64,000 nucleotides of DNA from Tricholomella constricta. Lineage: Eukaryota; Basidiomycota; Agaricomycetes; Agaricales; Lyophyllaceae. The notes beneath the pieces are model-generated. The model was given only the letters and a program-made list of their open reading frames with translations, did no database searches and was not told the origin of the DNA. Positions 1 through 11,230 of this stretch are shown in pieces (position 1 is the first letter of the stretch; the number at the start of each line of letters is the position of its first letter). Location: contig JAACJP010000002.1 of the NCBI GenBank assembly GCA_013368375.1, positions 2,108,001 through 2,172,000 of the forward strand, in the 5' to 3' direction. The translations under genes and the position numbers were made by a program.

Positions 1-215
1 GTTTAAATTTACAAATAGCAATCCGTGCCTCAATTATAAAACTGTTGTGCATTAAACTTTTTTTTTCAATTCTACAACATAATTACAAGTGTGACTGGCT
101 CGACAGGGGGCACAGGATATGGAGCATGCGATACGACAGGACACGAGTAGACAGCAAGCACAAAATTTGAAGGACAGAAAGGAAAACAAACATGCAACAC
201 GCCATTGGCATTCAG

Positions 216-2276
216 CTAATTCCGTCGTCTTTTTTTGCGAGGCTTCGCTGGAGCTGCCGACGCCTTCTTCGTTGGTTGTGGTCTTGCCTTGTTCTTGATG
301 GGTGTTGTTTCGGGTGTCAGGTCGGATAGGTCTTCATCTATGGGCTCCATTGCACGTCGTTTTTCAGCTGCTCTGTCCGACAACGGAACTATAAAAAATA
401 TATGAACATCAAACTCATGAGAAATGTGAGAAAAAACTTACCTTTTTCGACGACTGTGAATGCTGGATATGTCCAAGATATAGATCGAGTGATGTGACGA
501 ATACGATGACTTACCCTGGGCCATTGATGATGACGAGACTATGCTGTCATTGATAGGGAATACTTTGAGAGTGGTCGGCGGTTTGTGCTCAGAGATGCTT
601 CGAGGTTTTGGCTGTAGGGCAGTAGAGGACTCCGTTGCTGTAGCTGGAATGGGAACTTCAGGCAGTTCTGGACTTTGCGAGCGTGAAGCCACAGATGAGG
701 GTGCTAAGTTTTGACCGGGCGACAAACGCCGAGGTGAACAAGAAAAAGCTGAACGGCTGGGTGTCACACTAGCGTGATGAGCAAGGTTTCGTGCACGGCG
801 TTGCTGGAGGATCGTTGAGAAGCTTGACATGGTATTTGGGTCATTGAGAGGTTGAGGATGCAGTGGTGGAAATATCTGGCTGGAATACTTTCGCATCTGA
901 ATGACTTTCGAACGGTTATCAAGATTTACGCACCTATTCCACCATGCCAAGGTTTCTTCTCGCCAAGTGGCATCCTCATCAGCACCATGTTCGTCTTGAT
1001 TTCCTACACTAAATAAGTTGACAATGGCATTGAAAAACTCCTCCTTGTTGAATGCGCCATCTTCCGAACGCCAATCAGTACATCCGCAAAGGAACCACCG
1101 TGTCTAAAGGTAATTAGTACAAGTTAAATCGATGATAGGACCGACGTACATGCAACGCAGCGTAAGCTATAGTTTCTGGGGTAACAGCCATCAGTTTGTT
1201 TATTTTCGCCTGACCAGGCTTTGTTTTTCCTGGAACGGGCTTATCGAGAGGTGCAGAGGTCGATGTGGGAGACGTGAAAAGGTGGCGATATGTCTATATC
1301 GCGTCAGCTGTACAATATTAATGAAATCCAGAATACTTACTCGAATCAGTAATGGACCTCGGAATAGACCCTCGTCCATCTTCTTTGAGTTGAATTGACC
1401 GTCAGGATAGAGAAACGCAGGGAAATCATGGGCTGTAACAGATATCCTTCCATCAAGCAGTTTCTCAATGGTCCTATATGCACGAGTAAGTTATCGACAA
1501 AACAGCTAATGGTTGAACGCACGCTGCAGGATCCTCGGTGAACTGATTCAGGGCTGTTACTGGGCAAAGAAGGCGTGCCAAGGTTGGGTGATTGAACCCG
1601 CGATAAATTGATTTGAGGCCGCGGGCAGGGATAGCGGGTGTCAATTGCTTGTCTGGTAAGTCTAACGCAACGTAAGTCAGGCCTGACTCCTTCAAGCTGC
1701 CGCAGTCACTTGATCGCGCAGTAGATGCATATTTGTTCATCTGTGATATCTGTTAGATAGTAGCATATATGCTGTATATATGACGCACCACAACGCTAAG
1801 CTGCTCAAGCTTATCACCGTGACCCTCAAGCTCAGCCATCATAGTTGTGAACCCCGGGATCTTTGCCTTGAGTATCTCATGTATGCGAAGAAAATGATCA
1901 GTCGAGCATCTATAATCCAAGTTAAAACTAAATAGCAACTGTATTAAGGTGATATAAGCTAACGTGAGGAATCCTGTCCATGTATCGTCATCAGGATCCG
2001 TAGAGCAAAGCGATGCCGAGGCATAGATAATCTCGTTATACGATACAAAAGGGTCTTTGCTGCGACAGATCCATTGTGCGGCCTTGATGTATCGGTCAAG
2101 AGATTTACTTGCATAAAATGAGCGAGCTAGCGGTAGATTAGATATGTAATGACTTACGCCGCTTTCTTGACACCGATATTTGAGAGAGCATTGGCCAGGA
2201 GAGCCGCGCCAGATCCAGGTACCAAGGGTGTTGGGGCCTCATCATCAGAGAGCTCAGGTGAAGAAGTATGGGGCAT
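216..2276 (-). CDS. DUF6698-family protein, multi-exon
   Basis: Spliced gene of unknown biochemical function. Reading the minus strand and removing short GT..AG introns gives segments I recognise from the fungal DUF6698 family: RGFNHPTLARLLCP (about 1540-1620), HDFPAFLYPDGQFN then GLFRGPLLIR (about 1330-1430), and YRHLFTSP followed by PETIAYAALH (about 1150-1310). The N-terminus is acidic (SSPELSDDEAP). The C-terminal part is Ser/Pro-rich and ends in a basic tail PAKPRKKRRRN, which suggests a nuclear protein. I start at the ATG at 2276. The frame stays open to 2396, but that stretch lies in the palindrome and is probably leader. It is divergent from the Plavaka gene. DUF6698 proteins are multi-copy in mushroom genomes, and a transposon-passenger role is only inference. 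Exact intron borders are approximate. Confidence 0.75.
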
Positions 2277-2315
2277 AGGAATGGACAAGGAGACAGAAAT
2301 CGACTCCTCAATGTG

Positions 2316-2498
2316 GTGGTAGGAAGCAAGAGACGAAAGAGGTTGATGGGCCGCGGACTGGCGGGTCAGCCGCGCCCTCAGTTTAGGGCCGGCCAAAAAT
2401 AATCACGTGCATTATTTTTGGCCGGCCCTAAACTGAGGGCGCGGCTGACCCGCCAGTCCGCGGCCCATCAACCTCTTTCGTCTCTTGCTTCCTACCAC
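2316..2498. repeat. Perfect 88-bp inverted repeat (palindrome) with 7-nt spacer
   Basis: Arms 2316-2403 and 2411-2498 are exact reverse complements over 88 bp, around the spacer 2404-2410 (CACGTGC, containing an E-box CACGTG). It lies between the start codons of the divergent DUF6698 and Plavaka genes, so both would have the same sequence just upstream. It could be a fold-back duplication of a 5' end, a hairpin MITE, or a shared divergent promoter. I found no clear target duplication around it. Confidence 0.95.
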
Positions 2499-2688
2499 GA
2501 CATATACAGATGTAAGTCTGACTCCCCGCCTCTCATTTATGCTCCCAATACTTACAGCTTCTAGTCAATTCTTGTCTCCTAGGCTAGGTATCTATATAGT
2601 CATCTTTACTTGCTACTATACTGAGAATTTGGTTCTGTCTCCTCGTTTAGACGAGTCGTCTATGCTCGTTATCTGGTATTTTATTCTA

Positions 2689-5600
2689 ATGGTAGTGAGC
2701 TGTAATGCATGCCTTCGTGATGATTTCAAGAGTTCACATGGGCTCACTCTCCACCGAAAAACATGCAATAAAGTTAAAGATCAACAACTGATGATGAAGA
2801 AACGGCATCGAGAGCGAAAAGCGAAGCAGGAAATAAAAAAAAAAGAAGGGATGATCATTGATAGAGAATCATCGAATGAAATTGAAGGAAACATGGTGTG
2901 TCCGCTGACCATATTGCACTGGTTGACAATAATACCGTGACTTTATTGAATCTTTTGATGCAGATTGAAGTTGACTTGCCGCCGATTGCGGGACCATCAG
3001 GCCATACTCATGGGGAAGCCCAGGTAGAACTGGAAGAAACACTTCCCTCAACCAAGTCTGGACGTCGCCGTACATTCCCAAAATCATACAGGGATTTTTT
3101 GCCATCACTGCCGACACCCATCCCTCATATGCCTGTACCTGTGCCTCGACGCCCTCCACCCGAGGCTGCCATAAATATTCCCAATCGGTCTCCTTCTCCA
3201 TCCCTGGAACCAAAACTTGTCAACCCCACAATTCGAACGGAACCGAACGAGTTCGGCCTCTATCGTGAATATACCACATATCCGAGCAATGACCCCGAAA
3301 ACGTGTTATCCCTGGATGATTTCTGTGACGATCCTGCTCTATCTACAGCTCCGAAGATTCGGGAAGAGCGCTCTTGGTGGTCAGGATTCAGCTCAAGCCC
3401 TCGAGAATCGGCATTTGCACCTTTTTTGAATTCGACAGTCTTCAAACTAATGGGCTGGTTTTATTCTGGGTCCAACGTGAAGTCAATTTCGGAGCTCGAC
3501 TCGTTGGTGGAAGATGTTATCATGGCTGAAGACTTCGATAAAAATCACCTCAAGGACTTCAGTGCCGCAAGAGAGCTTGGACGGTTGGATCAATACACCA
3601 ATAATCCAGGTTTACATCCCCAAGATGGCTGGACCGAAAGCTCGGTCAAAATTCCTCTGCCTGCAGACAATGTGAAGCAAAACTCGGAAGCCGATGCACC
3701 TCAATTCGAAGTCACTGGAGTCTACCATCGAAGCCTCGTCGAGGTTATAAAATCTGCATTTCAGGAGCCAATTGCTAAAACATTTCATTATCTCCCCTTT
3801 CGACTCTTCTGGGAACCACCTGACAAGTCGGGACCACCTCAACGTATCATCAGTGAAATATACAACTCGGATGCATTCATAGGCGAACACGAAAAAATCA
3901 GAGCTCAACCCCGTGAACCTGGATGTAATCTCGAGACCGCAATCATAGCTATCATGTTATGGTCAGATTCGACGCACCTTGCAAATTTCGGAACCGCTTC
4001 TCTATGGCCAATCTACCTTTTTTTCGGAAATCAGTCGAAGTATACGCGATCAAAGCCCACATCCTTTGCCGCGCACCACATAGCCTATATACCCTCAGTA
4101 TGCTCTCGAGCTTTCATACTCCTGCGTGATCTATCTAATATTCTACCTAGCTACCCGATATCATACAAGACATATACGGCACAGTTTTTGATGGCCTCAG
4201 TGCATCTGCAGCGACGTTGACACATCTCAAGCGTGATCTTATCCACGCGATATGGATGCTCCTTCTGGATGCTGAATTCATGCACATATATGTCCATGGA
4301 ATCGTCATTGAGTGTGCTGATGGCGTGAAAAGACGGCTTTTTCCTCGGTTCTTCACGTATTCAGCTGACTATCCTGAAAAGTAAGTGTTTATATGTCTAA
4401 AGCTGCCTCCCGTTAATTCAAGTTTTTGGTAGGGTCCTTCTTGCAACAATTAAATACCTTGCAAAGTGTCCTTGCCCAAGGTGCTTTATCGAAAAGGATC
4501 AAATCTACATGATGGGATCAAAGCTCGATGCTCGGCGACGCGAGAAAATTAGAGAAGATACTCCTCAGCGGCGGAGCTGGGTAGAGCTTGCCCGTAAATG
4601 GATGTTTGAGCATGGGCTAGGTCCTATCAGTGCCGGTATTGAACGCCTCCTCAAGCCACGGTCTTGGGTGCCAACTCGAGTAAGTAGAGTCGCTCCATAA
4701 ATAATGTTTTACTGATCTTTTCTCATAGAATGCCTTTTCAATGCGATTATCAGAATTTGGATTCAATTTTTACTCGATGTTTGTTCCAGACCTACTGCAT
4801 GAGTTTGAACTAGGTGTCTGGAAGGCTGTTTTCACGCATCTCATTCGTATTCTCTATGCTGCCAGTGGTGACAAAATACAAGTACTCAATCGCCGGTGAG
4901 TCCTTTCAATACCTAACAAGTTGAACAGCTCAGATCGAACTATGACTAGCTTCCGTCAAATTCCTACGTTCGGCCGAGATACTATTCGTCGATTCAGCAC
5001 CAATGCATCAGCTATGAAAAAACTTGCAGCCCGTGATTTTGAAGACCTCTTACAGGTATGTGGTCGACAAATTACGCAGTTGATATAATTCAGATTTCTC
5101 GTGTCATCAGTGTGCTATCCCTGTTTTCGAAGGCCTTCTCCCAGAACCACACAATACAATTGTTCTTGATTTACTGTTTGTTTTAGCAACGTGGCATGCC
5201 TTTGCTAAATTACGATTACACACAGAAGCCACACTTCTGTACTTCGACAAAACGACTTCAGCCCTCGGGCAATCAATTCGCCATTTTTCTAATGCAACTT
5301 GCAGTGTTTTTCAAACTCAGGAGCTTCCTCGAGAAGAAGCTGCTCGTGGGCGCCGTCGAGCAGCTACAGTCGCTGCTGCAAATAAAAGTCAACGTAAATC
5401 CAAAAACACCAACTTGAAGACAAAGGATGGGCCACGACGACGATTCTTCAATATGTCCACTTACAAGCTCCACGCTCTTGGGGACTATTGGAAGTCAATA
5501 TGGCTCTTTGGGACAACAGATAACTACTCCACTCAAATTGTACGTCATTGTGATCGTCTCGTTTCATATGTTAACATCTTGTCAGGGGGAACTTGAACAC

Positions 5601-7120
5601 CGTCGTGTAAAACGATTCTACTCGCGCACAAATAAATCTAGCTACTTCACACGCCAGATTACAAAACACCAACGGCGCGAACAAATCCTGCGCAAAATTC
5701 TACTTCGCAGTCAAGCACAGAAAAACAAACCATCACCTGCTGATGAGCGCACGATTTCTGAAGATTACACACCCCCAGACGTGCAACAACATACGGCCTC
5801 GGTTCCCTTCGAAGAATCGGAGCCCATGCCACAGACTCCACCTACGGTCCATTATCATGTCTCCAACTCAAGACGATCGTGGCTCGATATCACAGAATGG
5901 CTTGCTAAAACGTACAATGACCCTGCGACAATTGTGAGTAATCTCAGACCCTTAGTGTGTTACATCCACAAGATCAAATTTCCTCAGAATTTTCGACCAC
6001 GCTTGAAAGACCATATCCTTAACCGACTCCTAGGAAACTCCTTCGACGGCGACGAAATTCATCACTCTGAAGAAGAACGAAGAACAGTTCACATTGACTC
6101 AAACCGCCTCTTCAAGCACAAGACTATTCGTTTTAATTATACTACGTATGACATGCGAAGGGCTCAAGACACAGTAAATCCTCGAACCCATGCCGATATC
6201 ATGGTTCTCTCTCACGAAGACATCTCAGAGGAAGACCATCATCCCTACTGGTATGCCCGTGTCATAGGTATTTTCCATGTGCGATTTCGCCATCTTGGGC
6301 CGAACTCGAAGTCTCAAGAGGCGCAGGACATGCCATTTTTATGGGTCAGGTGGTTTGGACGTGACCTCAGACACCGTGCTGGCTGGAAAGCTCGACGCTT
6401 GCATCGTGTGGGTTTTGTGGATGAAAGTGATCCAGACGCATTTGGTTTTATAGACCCTGCAGAAGTCATCCGCGGCGTACATATGATTCCAGCATTTTTT
6501 TATGGCCGCACGTCTGACCTTTTGGCGCCTTCTATTGCTCGTCAACTCAGTGATCATGACGAAGACTGGGTTTTCTATTATGTCGGCATGTATGTTGTGT
6601 TCTCAATGCTTAAGGTTATGGTCCTTGAATCGAGGCTGACAATTATTCCAGGTTCGTTGATCGTGACATGTTCATGCGCTACCTTGGAGGCGGTGTCGGC
6701 CATAAGAGCATTTGGCATGCGCTCGTCGATATCATGAAATCAGCACAGTCAGCTTTCTGTGGTACTACTCAAGGGAATGATCCTGATACTGCACAAGACC
6801 CCAAAACCGAGACAGATGACTTTCCGCCTGCACAAGATGAAGAAATGTTTATGTCACTGGATGATATCCTTGCGGAGGGTTTGAAAGTCTACGAAGATGA
6901 CAATGAGGTAGAGGAGGATGAGGAGGAAGATGAGGAGAATGATGTAATGGAGGGCCTTGAAGGTGATGAAGAAAATAAGGAGGACACAGAAGGAATTGTT
7001 GATGAGGAAGATGGCCGAGACGATGTTGATGAGGAAGACGGCCAAGACGACTTGGGACCTGACGACGGTGAACAGGAATTTGAGGACCCTTTTGGTGTAT
7101 ATGGCTACGGGCAGCTCTGA
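2689..7120 (+). CDS. Plavaka-type DNA transposase, apparently intact
   Basis: Multi-exon transposase gene. I start at the ATG at 2689, which gives MVVSCNACLRDDF and a C2H2-like finger (C-x2-C..GLTLH..C) typical of these proteins. Introns 2896-2963 and 4098-4150 and a donor after 4380 join exons in frame, and later exons join equally well. Family landmarks in order are VTGVYHRSLVEVI, LWSDSTHLANFG, FGNQSKYTR, HGIVIECADG (after splicing), VLLATIKYLAKCPCPRC, ADYPEK, FGTTDNYSTQ and GELEHRRVKRFY. It ends in a very acidic tail (Asp/Glu runs, 6890-7090) before the stop at 7118-7120. No in-frame stop or frameshift was found in the exons I followed. Plavaka elements are an Agaricomycete transposon group assigned to the CACTA-like (CMC) superfamily. 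I could not identify terminal repeats, so the element ends are not called. Confidence 0.85.
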
Positions 7121-7259
7121 CCTGGCCATATTGTATTCAGACAAGTAGCATCCGTAAATTCCTCCCGGTATGAAATACATCACATTTCTTGTCACGTTGT
7201 CATGACCGCCCAAATCCGGCAATGTGTCGACGCCTTTCCTGATATGGTCTTGTTTGTTG

Positions 7260-7307
7260 GTTCCGCTCCGAGAGTAGAGAGTCAACTCTCTACTTTCGGA
7301 GCGGAAC
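7260..7307. repeat. 22-bp imperfect inverted repeat downstream of Plavaka gene
   Basis: Arms 7260-7281 and 7286-7307 are reverse complements with one mismatch and loop TCAA. It lies 140 bp after the transposase stop. It may be a terminator-like hairpin or the remains of a small foldback element. It does not match the palindrome at 2316-2498. The rest of 7121-7648 holds no gene. Confidence 0.85.
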
Positions 7308-7492
7308 GACACCACGTGGGTATCATGTGTAACTTCCAATTCAGGCAACCATGATTGTTTTGGCCTTATAATCATGATATATATTTCGGCCATGCTTGCA
7401 AGGTCACCCAAAGATTGTATTGACCTTGTATTCACTCCAGAAAATTCTATCCACCTAACAAACTATCTCATAGGCTGGTTGCCACCTTGCTT

Positions 7493-7499
7493 TATAAAA
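7493..7499 (+). promoter_or_regulatory. TATA-box candidate for the kinase-like gene
   Basis: TATAAAA lies about 150 bp upstream of the ATG at 7649. This is a plausible core promoter element with a leader of about 120 nt. Called by sequence only. Confidence 0.4.
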
Positions 7500-7648
7500 C
7501 CTGAAACCCGAAACTAAACATTAAGCAACGTAGAATAGTGGGACTTTATAAGACAATACAATTCTCTGATAAGTTCCGCCAACATTCACATGACTACAAG
7601 TCAAAACCGACTTTTGACCCTTTTGCTGATGCATATACCTCACTTGAA

Positions 7649-9265
7649 ATGGCCCTTGACTTTCGCGGATCGATTGTTCCACTTCCCACCAGCGTGTTTC
7701 TCACTGTCCTGCGCCATCTTTGGTTACCTTACACCGCAAAGACGATCACCGTCCTAAATTCTGACCAGCACTTCTGTTCACTTAGCCATCCTTGTCGTGT
7801 AGCTTTCTCAGCTGTTTTTGCGCCAATCCTCTCGCTGCGGCTGGTCTCTACCTCTTGGAACGCTGCTGTGCTTGCGGTCTTTCCCTCCTTGGCTCTGAAA
7901 AACGCGATTGAGTTGCCTCGCGACGATATCTTCTTTAAACGCGTAGAGGACGCGTACTATCCTCACGCATGGCATATCAATACAAAAGTACGGAAGGAAG
8001 CCCTTCTGCGTCGTTTCAGAGTATATCGAACTATCACTTCAGAATCTGGTGAGCACCTCCAATCTGTTTCCACCATCTACACCGTTGAGCTCTCGCCGTA
8101 TCGGGGCCGATTGCTGATATCACCTGTCAATTTGGCAGGGGATAGGGGCGTATATCTTGCGCACGACTTTGGATCCTCCGATTTGGGATGTCTGCAGGCG
8201 AAAACGGTCATCGTCAAGGCGTGGGCGGCTTCTGACGACAGTGAATGTGTCACCGAGCGAACAGTGTACGATGTTCTTCAGGGGCCGACCGTCGCGGGAA
8301 TCCCAGATGTTTTGATGAGCGCCTACGACTCGGATTGTGGGGTTTACGCAATTGTGCTACAGCGTCTCGGCTCGACAGTGGATGATGTGATGCAAGCCCT
8401 TCCCGATAAGAAACTCGACGAAAAGATGGTTCTCGCTGTGGGTATACAAATGGCGAGTCCGCACCATGTATTGTCATACAAGCTAAACTGAGGTCACAGC
8501 AGCTTGATCGTTACAAAGACATTCATGCAAAGGGAGTCATCCATAATGGAATGAAACCCGCGAATATATGCCTTCCCCTATCTTCGCCGCCCGGATCGGA
8601 TTCAAGCCGACATCTCCATGAATCGAGTACGCTCTACGCGGTTGATTTTGGGCTCAGTTCGCTCCTTTGCGCTCACGAAAAACTTCCTGGTGGCCGAAAG
8701 GCTGATACTGTGGGCAACAGATGTTTTATGAGTGTTTTTGGACATCACGGCATCAGTATGTGCATTTCCTCGTGCCTTCTCCGAAATATGAGCGAGTTGC
8801 CGATGCCATGCCTCTTTTTCTTTTCCCCCCTCGTCCTCCTCATCTATGTGCTGCCATTGCCGCCACGCTCTGTTTGCGTCGTTCCTCGCAGCTCAATCCC
8901 AGAGGGACGACCTCGAATCTCTAGCATACCTTCTGTCATTCCTGTCGCACGGCCATCTTCCTTGGGCCCCGCCTCCAGTCTTGGTCCAGCCGCGCATCAA
9001 AGGCAAGATACTGCCGCAGCCCCAACCCCAGCTATGGCGCATAAAGATGTCCACCCCCGCATCGATTCTCTTCGAAGGAATGGACTCTTCGTTCGTTGAT
9101 TTTTGGAAGGATGTTAAAGGCCTTGCGTTCGGTGAAAGTCCTGACTACGATGCCATGAGGCAGAGGTTCGAACGGTGTTGGGAGAGGAAAAGCTTTGGCG
9201 GTCGGCCAGGTGAGCTTGACTGGGGCGCTGTGGCTGATCGTCTGGGACTGGGTAAACGCGATTGA
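7649..9265 (+). CDS. CK1-like protein kinase, probable pseudokinase
   Basis: Three exons with introns 8438-8499 and 8756-8891. I start at the first ATG in frame (7649). The N-terminal 100 residues hold a weak F-box-like pattern (LPTSVFLTVLRHLW, later LRLVSTSWNAAVL). The kinase-like part follows: a possible ATP-binding lysine in VIVKAWA, a helix-C glutamate in ERTVYDVL, the catalytic-loop segment VIHNGMKPANIC, AVDFGLSS and RDDLESLAYLLSFLSHGHLPW. The last motif resembles casein kinase 1. In the catalytic loop the HRD motif reads HNG, so the proton-accepting Asp is missing while K-x2-N and DFG remain. That suggests lost or unusual phosphotransfer activity, although the frame is otherwise open. 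The F-box reading is inference, the kinase fold is fairly sure. Confidence 0.7.
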
Positions 9266-10375
9266 GGTGGTGAGTGAGGAAGGCCGGTTTGATGCAGTCA
9301 AGCCGATTGCAATGGTGTATTTCAGTTCATTTGGGCTTTTGTCGGTGGGTCTATGTGTTGGTATTTATGGCAACTGTAGGGTTTTATTAGGGCTTCATTT
9401 CGGTATTGTGGCGTTATAGAAATCAGGGCTTTTATAAGGGTTTATGTAGTGGTTTGTCGGGGCCTTTGATATTGATACTTGTTCCCGATATGATTATATC
9501 GATTTCTACACATGCGGCTCCAAGACGAGATGCATACTGAGCGCACGGCTCCCTGTCAATGCCTCAAGGCCAAGTTTAAGTCACGATAAAGTCATGATCA
9601 CGCCTTGACGCCCTCGAACCTGAGCTTGAACGCCGATCCTCTAAAACAAGTCCATCATTCTCGAGATTCATCGTAATGGGAAACATCCAAAGTTACAGGA
9701 GTCATATTGGGAAACCCCAAGCCTTTCAGTCCCAGCCTGGTTCTCTCAAAACTATGGGTCGCTGTTGCCATCTCGAGCTGTACTCTAATTCAGAACCTGG
9801 CGCGTTGAATCGACATCAAACAACGGGGCACTTTTACCTCGGGAGTCTATGCTCAACATTCAACCCTTGTGAAGAGTGACCGTAGAAATTCATTGAGACT
9901 AGGTTTTATCTCATTTGAGTAGGCCTGAAGGGCACCAGCGCTGTACCACCAAGGAGGTAGCCGGGAAGAAAGGGCCTTAGCGAGAGGTGCCTGCTCCTCG
10001 TAAATTAACGCAGATAAGCCAAGACAAGCCCGTTAATTAGCGAAGCCATACCGGATCAGTATGAGACAGCTGGTAGTGGTTTGCATGGATATTGGTGTGC
10101 ATACCAAAAGCCTTCTGGCAAGTCTTCAAATACTTTAGCTCGAGAGATATATACGCACGCGTTACAGCCGCATCGAGGCTCATGCGCGGCCCTGACGCAA
10201 CAGAAAAATCATGAGGAATGAATCACAAGCAGTTTGACACCGTTGAGAGCAGAGAGGCAAAAGCTGACACCTTAAGCCGAACAGGTCCTTGTCATCTCGC
10301 ACAGCCATACCTTAGAGCTTCGTTATCCCTGCTAAAACACCCAGATAAGACACATGCTGCAAACGACTATTGCAA
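9266..10375. other. Intergenic stretch, no gene recognised
   Basis: About 1.1 kb with only short unsupported ORFs (the longest under 70 codons) and no repeat or motif I could identify. Confidence 0.5.
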
Positions 10376-10910
10376 TTATGGTGCGGGAGGATTGGGATTC
10401 GGATGATTTTCCTTGTAATATAATAAATCGTTTCCGGGACCGACCCACGGGGGTATTTCGATGTTGTCTGGGGTTGAGAACTCGGGTGTATATTTGGAGG
10501 AACAGGGAATAGCTTGCGTAGGGCAGGCGCTGGTGAGATAGCCCAGAGCATTGAGGCCATCAGACTTGACAGATGGTCATCAACGATGTGGTGAACGATA
10601 TTTTCACAATTTTCATACCTTGTAATAGCGACACGTATGTGGTTTGGTGGGGGTTTTAGATAAGGCGTATCTAAATGGTCAAGGTGGGCCAGCTGAAGAA
10701 GAGAAAGAAGTGCTTTCTGACTTACACGCAATCGAAGATGGAGTACGAGCCGTCGTAAGGTGTTGCGTATGGCGACGTGATCAAGGTATAGCCATTCTCA
10801 TCAGCGCTCGGACAAGAAAACGAGCAAGATGCTGGGGCTGATGTGATAAAGCCCACAAGCGAGAGGAGAAGAAAGAGTCGGCGTAGAGACAGGTAGCGCA
10901 GGCGGTTCAT
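10376..10910 (-). CDS. Small secreted Cys-containing protein, three exons
   Basis: This gene appears only after splicing. Exon 1 is 10910-10726, exon 2 is 10670-10619 and exon 3 is 10564-10376. The introns are 55 and 54 nt, with donors GTAAGT and GTATGA. The product is about 141 aa. The N-terminus (MNRLRYLSLRRLFLLLSLVG..) is a clear signal peptide, with likely cleavage near TSAPAS. The mature part contains CSFSCPSADENG, SPYATPYDGSYSIFDC, CRYYK, ACPTQAIPC and a Pro/Asn-rich tail. It resembles the small secreted Cys-containing proteins common in Agaricomycetes. No enzymatic role can be assigned, and it could be a cell-surface or effector-like protein. The second acceptor (CAAG) is the weakest join. 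Confidence 0.6.
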
Positions 10911-11230
10911 TAAGGTCAAGTGGGCACGGTAAATACGTGAGAATAAGAATCGGCTGTCCTCCATGTCAAGTATTCGGAGCCGAGTCGCCGATGCATCTGT
11001 GGAGCCATCAATGGCAGTATCACAATTCGCGAGATCACGATATGCTCATTTTATTCGTATAATACAAAATTTATACACTGTCACCGTGGACTTGCCGCCG
11101 GATGATAATTTCGTCCATATGAGTACTACTACATGCTAGGGCTGCGGAACGGAAACTTGAAGTTAATTGAGGAAATGAAATTGAAAAGGTAGATGATAAA
11201 ACCAGCTTTCTTCGGAGGAGATAACAAGAG

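Noticed and set aside
2316..2498. Palindrome as terminal inverted repeat of the Plavaka element
   Set aside because: Both arms lie on the same side of the gene and I found no matching copy near 7.1-7.4 kb, so it is reported as a palindrome only.
6854..7435. 193-codon minus-strand open frame with hydrophobic stretches
   Set aside because: It mirrors the acidic Asp/Glu tail of the Plavaka transposase on the other strand, which creates Ile/Leu/Phe runs. Shadow.
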